14,677 nt of DNA from NCBI GenBank assembly GCA_028287665.1, contig JAQBPF010000110.1, forward strand, positions 1-14,677, given 5' to 3'. Origin of the DNA: Deinococcus sp. Lineage in GTDB: Bacteria; Deinococcota; Deinococci; Deinococcales; Deinococcaceae. Shown one piece after another: positions 11,905 through 14,677 of this stretch. The notes beneath the pieces were generated by a model. The model made no database searches. It was not told where the DNA came from and saw only the letters and a program-made list of their open reading frames with translations. Both the position numbers and the translations under genes were made by a program. Each line of letters opens with the position of its first letter. The stretch's first letter is position 1.

Positions 11905-13548
11905 ATGTCAACTCCTGCGGCCCTGACCCACCTTCCCGCCTGGCAAGCCCTTCAGACCCATTTTGCGGCCACCCAGCACACGCATCTGCGCGACCTGTTT
12001 GCCGCCGACCCCCAGCGCGGCGAGCGCCTGACCGCCAAGGGCGCGGGCCTGTTTCTGGATTACAGCAAACACCGCGTAACCGACGAAACGCTGGGGCTGC
12101 TGCTGCAATTGGCCCGCGAAACTGGCGTGGAGACCAAGCGCGACGCGATGCTGGCAGGCGAGAAAATCAATGTGACCGAGGGCCGAGCCGTTCTGCACAC
12201 CGCCCTGCGTGCTCCACGCGGCGCGACGGTGATGGCAGACGGCAAAAATGTGGTTCCCGACGTGCACGAGGTACTTGACCGGATGGCCGCTTTTGCCGAT
12301 ACGGTGCGGGCCGGACAGTGGTTGGGCTTTACTGGCAAGCCCATCCGTAACATCGTGAATATCGGTATCGGTGGCTCGGACCTCGGCCCGGTGATGGCCT
12401 ATGAGGCTCTCAAACACTATGCCCAGCGCAACCTGACCCTGCGCTTCGTCTCTAATGTGGACGGTACAGACCTGGCCGAAAAGGTACGCGACCTGAATCC
12501 CGAAGAGACACTGGTGATCGTGTCGAGCAAAACCTTCACGACCCAGGAAACGATGGCCAACGCCAGCAGCGCCCGCAGCTGGTTGTTGGCCGCACTGGGC
12601 GGTGAAGCGGCAGTCGCGCGGCATTTTGTGGCCGTATCCACCAACGCCGAGGCAGTGGGCAAATTTGGGATAGACACTGCCAACATGTTTGGTTTCTGGG
12701 ACTGGGTGGGCGGACGCTACAGCATGGACAGCGCCATCGGCCTGAGCCTGATGCTGGCCATAGGGCCAGACGGATTCCGGGAGTTGCTGGCCGGATTTCA
12801 CGAGATGGACGAGCATTTCAGGACCGCGCCGTTGGAAGCCAACCTGCCTGTCCTGATGGGTATACTGGGCGTCTGGTACAACAATTTCTTCGGTTCCGAG
12901 ACGCTGGCCATCTTGCCTTATGACCAGTATCTCTCGCACTTCAGCGCCTACCTGCAACAGCTGGACATGGAAAGCAACGGCAAGCACATCACGCTGGCAG
13001 GTGCGGTCACGGACTACCAGACCGGCCCGGTGATCTGGGGGCAACCCGGCACCAACGGCCAGCACGCCTTCTATCAGTTGATTCATCAGGGCACCAAACT
13101 GATTCCCTGCGACTTTATAGGCTTTGCCCAGGCACTGAACCCTCTGCCCGTACAGGGCGGCCTCACCCACCACGACCTGCTGATGGCCAATGTATTTGCT
13201 CAAACGGAGGCGCTGGCTTTTGGCAAAACCTTGGACGCCGTCCTGGCTGAAGGCGTGGACCCTCAACTGGCTCCCCACCGCGTCTTTGATGGCAACCGCC
13301 CCACCTCTACCCTGTTGGCCGACCGCCTGACGCCGCGCATTCTGGGTGCCCTGATCGCCCTCTACGAGCACAAGGTGTTTGTGCAGGGAGCCATCTGGGA
13401 CATTAATTCGTTTGACCAGTGGGGCGTGGAATTGGGCAAGGTGTTGGCCGGAAAAATCGTACCCGAGCTGAGCAGCGTGGAAGAGCCGGAATTGAGCCAT
13501 GACAGCAGTACCAACGCGCTGATCCGGCGCTACAGAGCCAAAAGGTAA
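11905..13548 (+). CDS. pgi: glucose-6-phosphate isomerase
   Basis: Cytoplasmic enzyme interconverting glucose 6-phosphate and fructose 6-phosphate in glycolysis and gluconeogenesis. The 547 residues match the roughly 549 of E. coli Pgi, with the same opening block ([10 protein letters not shown]). Signature one is DWVGGRYS from Asp266 and signature two is [10 protein letters not shown] from Phe503. Catalytic residues correspond to Glu356 (MESNGK), His387 (NGQHAF) and Lys512. Three in-frame ATGs exist at 11842, 11893 and 11905. I chose 11905 because it gives the usual length and fits a -10 box 7 nt upstream. 11893 has a good Shine-Dalgarno and is a fair alternative. 11842 adds an unlike-family extension. 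It ends at the long hairpin at 13554-13610. Confidence 0.97.
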   Translation: MSTPAALTHLPAWQALQTHFAATQHTHLRDLFAADPQRGERLTAKGAGLFLDYSKHRVTDETLGLLLQLARETGVETKRDAMLAGEKINVTEGRAVLHTALRAPRGATVMADGKNVVPDVHEVLDRMAAFADTVRAGQWLGFTGKPIRNIVNIGIGGSDLGPVMAYEALKHYAQRNLTLRFVSNVDGTDLAEKVRDLNPEETLVIVSSKTFTTQETMANASSARSWLLAALGGEAAVARHFVAVSTNAEAVGKFGIDTANMFGFWDWVGGRYSMDSAIGLSLMLAIGPDGFRELLAGFHEMDEHFRTAPLEANLPVLMGILGVWYNNFFGSETLAILPYDQYLSHFSAYLQQLDMESNGKHITLAGAVTDYQTGPVIWGQPGTNGQHAFYQLIHQGTKLIPCDFIGFAQALNPLPVQGGLTHHDLLMANVFAQTEALAFGKTLDAVLAEGVDPQLAPHRVFDGNRPTSTLLADRLTPRILGALIALYEHKVFVQGAIWDINSFDQWGVELGKVLAGKIVPELSSVEEPELSHDSSTNALIRRYRAKR

Positions 13549-13553
13549 GGCAG

Positions 13554-13617
13554 AAGGAGAGGGGGAAAGGGCTATGACATCAGTGTCAAACCCCTTTCCC
13601 CCCTCTCCTTTCTTCAA
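13554..13617. terminator. long two-part hairpin, bidirectional terminator between pgi and the epimerase gene
   Basis: A purine-only left arm at 13554-13571 pairs with a pyrimidine-only right arm at 13592-13610. The stem is 18 bp, interrupted by a single bulged C in the right arm. The 20-nt region between them contains a second perfect stem, TGACA (13575-13579) with TGTCA (13584-13588) around TCAG. A T-rich stretch (TTTCTT) follows on the + strand. The element starts 5 nt after the pgi stop and lies 44 nt beyond the epimerase stop, so it can serve both genes. It is far longer than a typical terminator. Confidence 0.75.
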
Positions 13618-13654
13618 GCTTCCCGGCAGCACTCCTCCGAGAAACGCCGAGAAA

Positions 13655-14677
13655 TTAGCTCCAGTCTGCGGGCCGTTCTCCCAGTCCGAAGTGCCAGGCA
13701 ATCGCCGCCGCAATGCGCCCCGATGCCTGCCCATCGCCGTAAGGGTTGCGGGCGGCCCGCATGGCGCTCAGAGTGGCCTCGTTGCCCAGCAATTCAGTCA
13801 GCACCTGCTCCAGCTGGACGGGATCGTTTCCGGCCAGTCGCAGCACGCCTGCTTCTACACCTTCAGGACGCTCGGTCACGTTTCGCAGGACCGCCACAGG
13901 CACGCCCAGCGCCGCGCCCTCTTCCTGTAAACCGCCCGAATCAGTGGCGAGGAGCGCACTCGCCGCCATCAGTGGGGCCATATCGCTGTAATCCAGCGGA
14001 TCGGTCAGTTCAAAGTTGGGCAACTGACCCAGCACAGGCCGCACCGCTTCCTGCACGGCGGGCGAGAGGTGAACCGGATAAATAAAGTGGGTTTCGGGGA
14101 AGGCCTGCGCGACCCGCGCCAGGGCTGCGGCCATCTCCCGCATCATGGGCTGGTTTTCGCGGCGGTGCATGGTCACGGTGACCAGGCGCTGTCCTGCCTG
14201 CACACGTGCCTGCCAGTCGGGGCGCAGCGGCACGCGGCCAGCCACTTCCCGCACGGCGTCCACTGCCGTCTGACCCGTGACCACGATATTGCCGGGAGCT
14301 TTCCCTTCACGCAGCAGATTGGCCTTGCTGCCGGAAGTGGGCGAGAAGTCCAGCGTGGACAGCACGCCAGTCAGGCGGCGGTTGGCTTCCTCTGGAAAGG
14401 GTTCGCTGAGGCTGCCGCTGCGGAGGCCCGCCTCGACATGGCCCACCGGAATGCCTTCATAAAAGGCGCTGAGGGCCACGCAAAACGAGGTAGACGTATC
14501 GCCGTGAACCAGCACCATATCGGCCCCCATCTGGCGCAGCAATTTGCCCGATGGCGGCACGATGCGGGCCGTGAGGTCAGCCAACGTTTGACGGTCCGTC
14601 ATGACGTTCAGATCTTCGTCCGGGGTCAGTCCGAAGACCGCCAGCGCACCGTCGAGCATCTGGCGCTGTTGCCCGGT
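13655..14677 (-). CDS. wecB: UDP-N-acetylglucosamine 2-epimerase (non-hydrolysing), 5' partial
   Basis: Interconverts UDP-GlcNAc and UDP-ManNAc, supplying ManNAc units for surface polysaccharides. The frame is open to the window edge (TGQQRQM, as in family members), so roughly the first 50 residues are missing and about 340 are present. Conserved blocks in order are [34 protein letters not shown], and the UDP-binding [14 protein letters not shown] with [10 protein letters not shown]. The acidic and histidine residues that correspond to the catalytic Asp, two Glu and His of E. coli WecB are all in these blocks. Hydrolysing relatives (NeuC type) are less likely given the TERPEG block. It converges on pgi. 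Neighbouring polysaccharide genes would be expected beyond the right edge but cannot be seen. Confidence 0.94.
   Translation of the reverse strand, partial: TGQQRQMLDGALAVFGLTPDEDLNVMTDRQTLADLTARIVPPSGKLLRQMGADMVLVHGDTSTSFCVALSAFYEGIPVGHVEAGLRSGSLSEPFPEEANRRLTGVLSTLDFSPTSGSKANLLREGKAPGNIVVTGQTAVDAVREVAGRVPLRPDWQARVQAGQRLVTVTMHRRENQPMMREMAAALARVAQAFPETHFIYPVHLSPAVQEAVRPVLGQLPNFELTDPLDYSDMAPLMAASALLATDSGGLQEEGAALGVPVAVLRNVTERPEGVEAGVLRLAGNDPVQLEQVLTELLGNEATLSAMRAARNPYGDGQASGRIAAAIAWHFGLGERPADWS

Overview
The window is high-GC bacterial chromosome and most likely comes from a Deinococcus species. Three things point there. The UvrA protein is close, from memory, to Deinococcus UvrA1. A near-consensus 17-bp radiation/desiccation response motif (RDRM, TTATG-N7-CATAA) lies upstream of uvrA. 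Several genes have a -10 box of the TANNNT or TGnTANNNT type only 6-12 nt before the start codon, the leaderless or near-leaderless arrangement common in Deinococcus. No insertion sequence, phage, CRISPR array, tRNA or rRNA was seen. The content is mostly core metabolism, DNA repair and envelope functions.

Left part (1-5980, + strand): the 3' portion of a fused TRAP transporter permease, a probable terminator, then a 5' region with the RDRM and two candidate promoters, then uvrA (TTG start with a good ribosome binding site). UvrA has an unusual basic Ala/Pro/Lys tail. After a 47-bp gap comes an unrecognised multi-pass membrane protein, closed by a clear intrinsic terminator at 5949-5980.

Middle part (5981-9013): a probable leaderless operon of a membrane-anchored DsbA-like thiol oxidoreductase (CPNC) and a DsbB/BdbC-like quinone-linked partner, which together would make an extracytoplasmic disulfide-forming pair. 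A convergent short-chain dehydrogenase gene (- strand) follows, and is divergent from a PfkB-family sugar kinase gene (+).

Right part (9014-14677): about 450 bp on the - strand that reads as a decayed protein-coding frame with a phosphoribosyltransferase-like motif and three in-frame stops; a membrane-anchored GAF/HD-GYP cyclic-di-GMP phosphodiesterase (-); a 290-bp divergent intergenic region with two inverted repeats; a TetR-family regulator (+); glucose-6-phosphate isomerase (+); a very long two-part hairpin that should act as a terminator between convergent genes; and the 3' part of a non-hydrolysing UDP-GlcNAc 2-epimerase (-), cut by the window end.

I see no undescribed multi-gene system. 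The best leads are the RDRM control of uvrA, the UvrA tail, the decayed frame at about 9100-9475, the leaderless start of the HD-GYP gene and the long hairpin after pgi.
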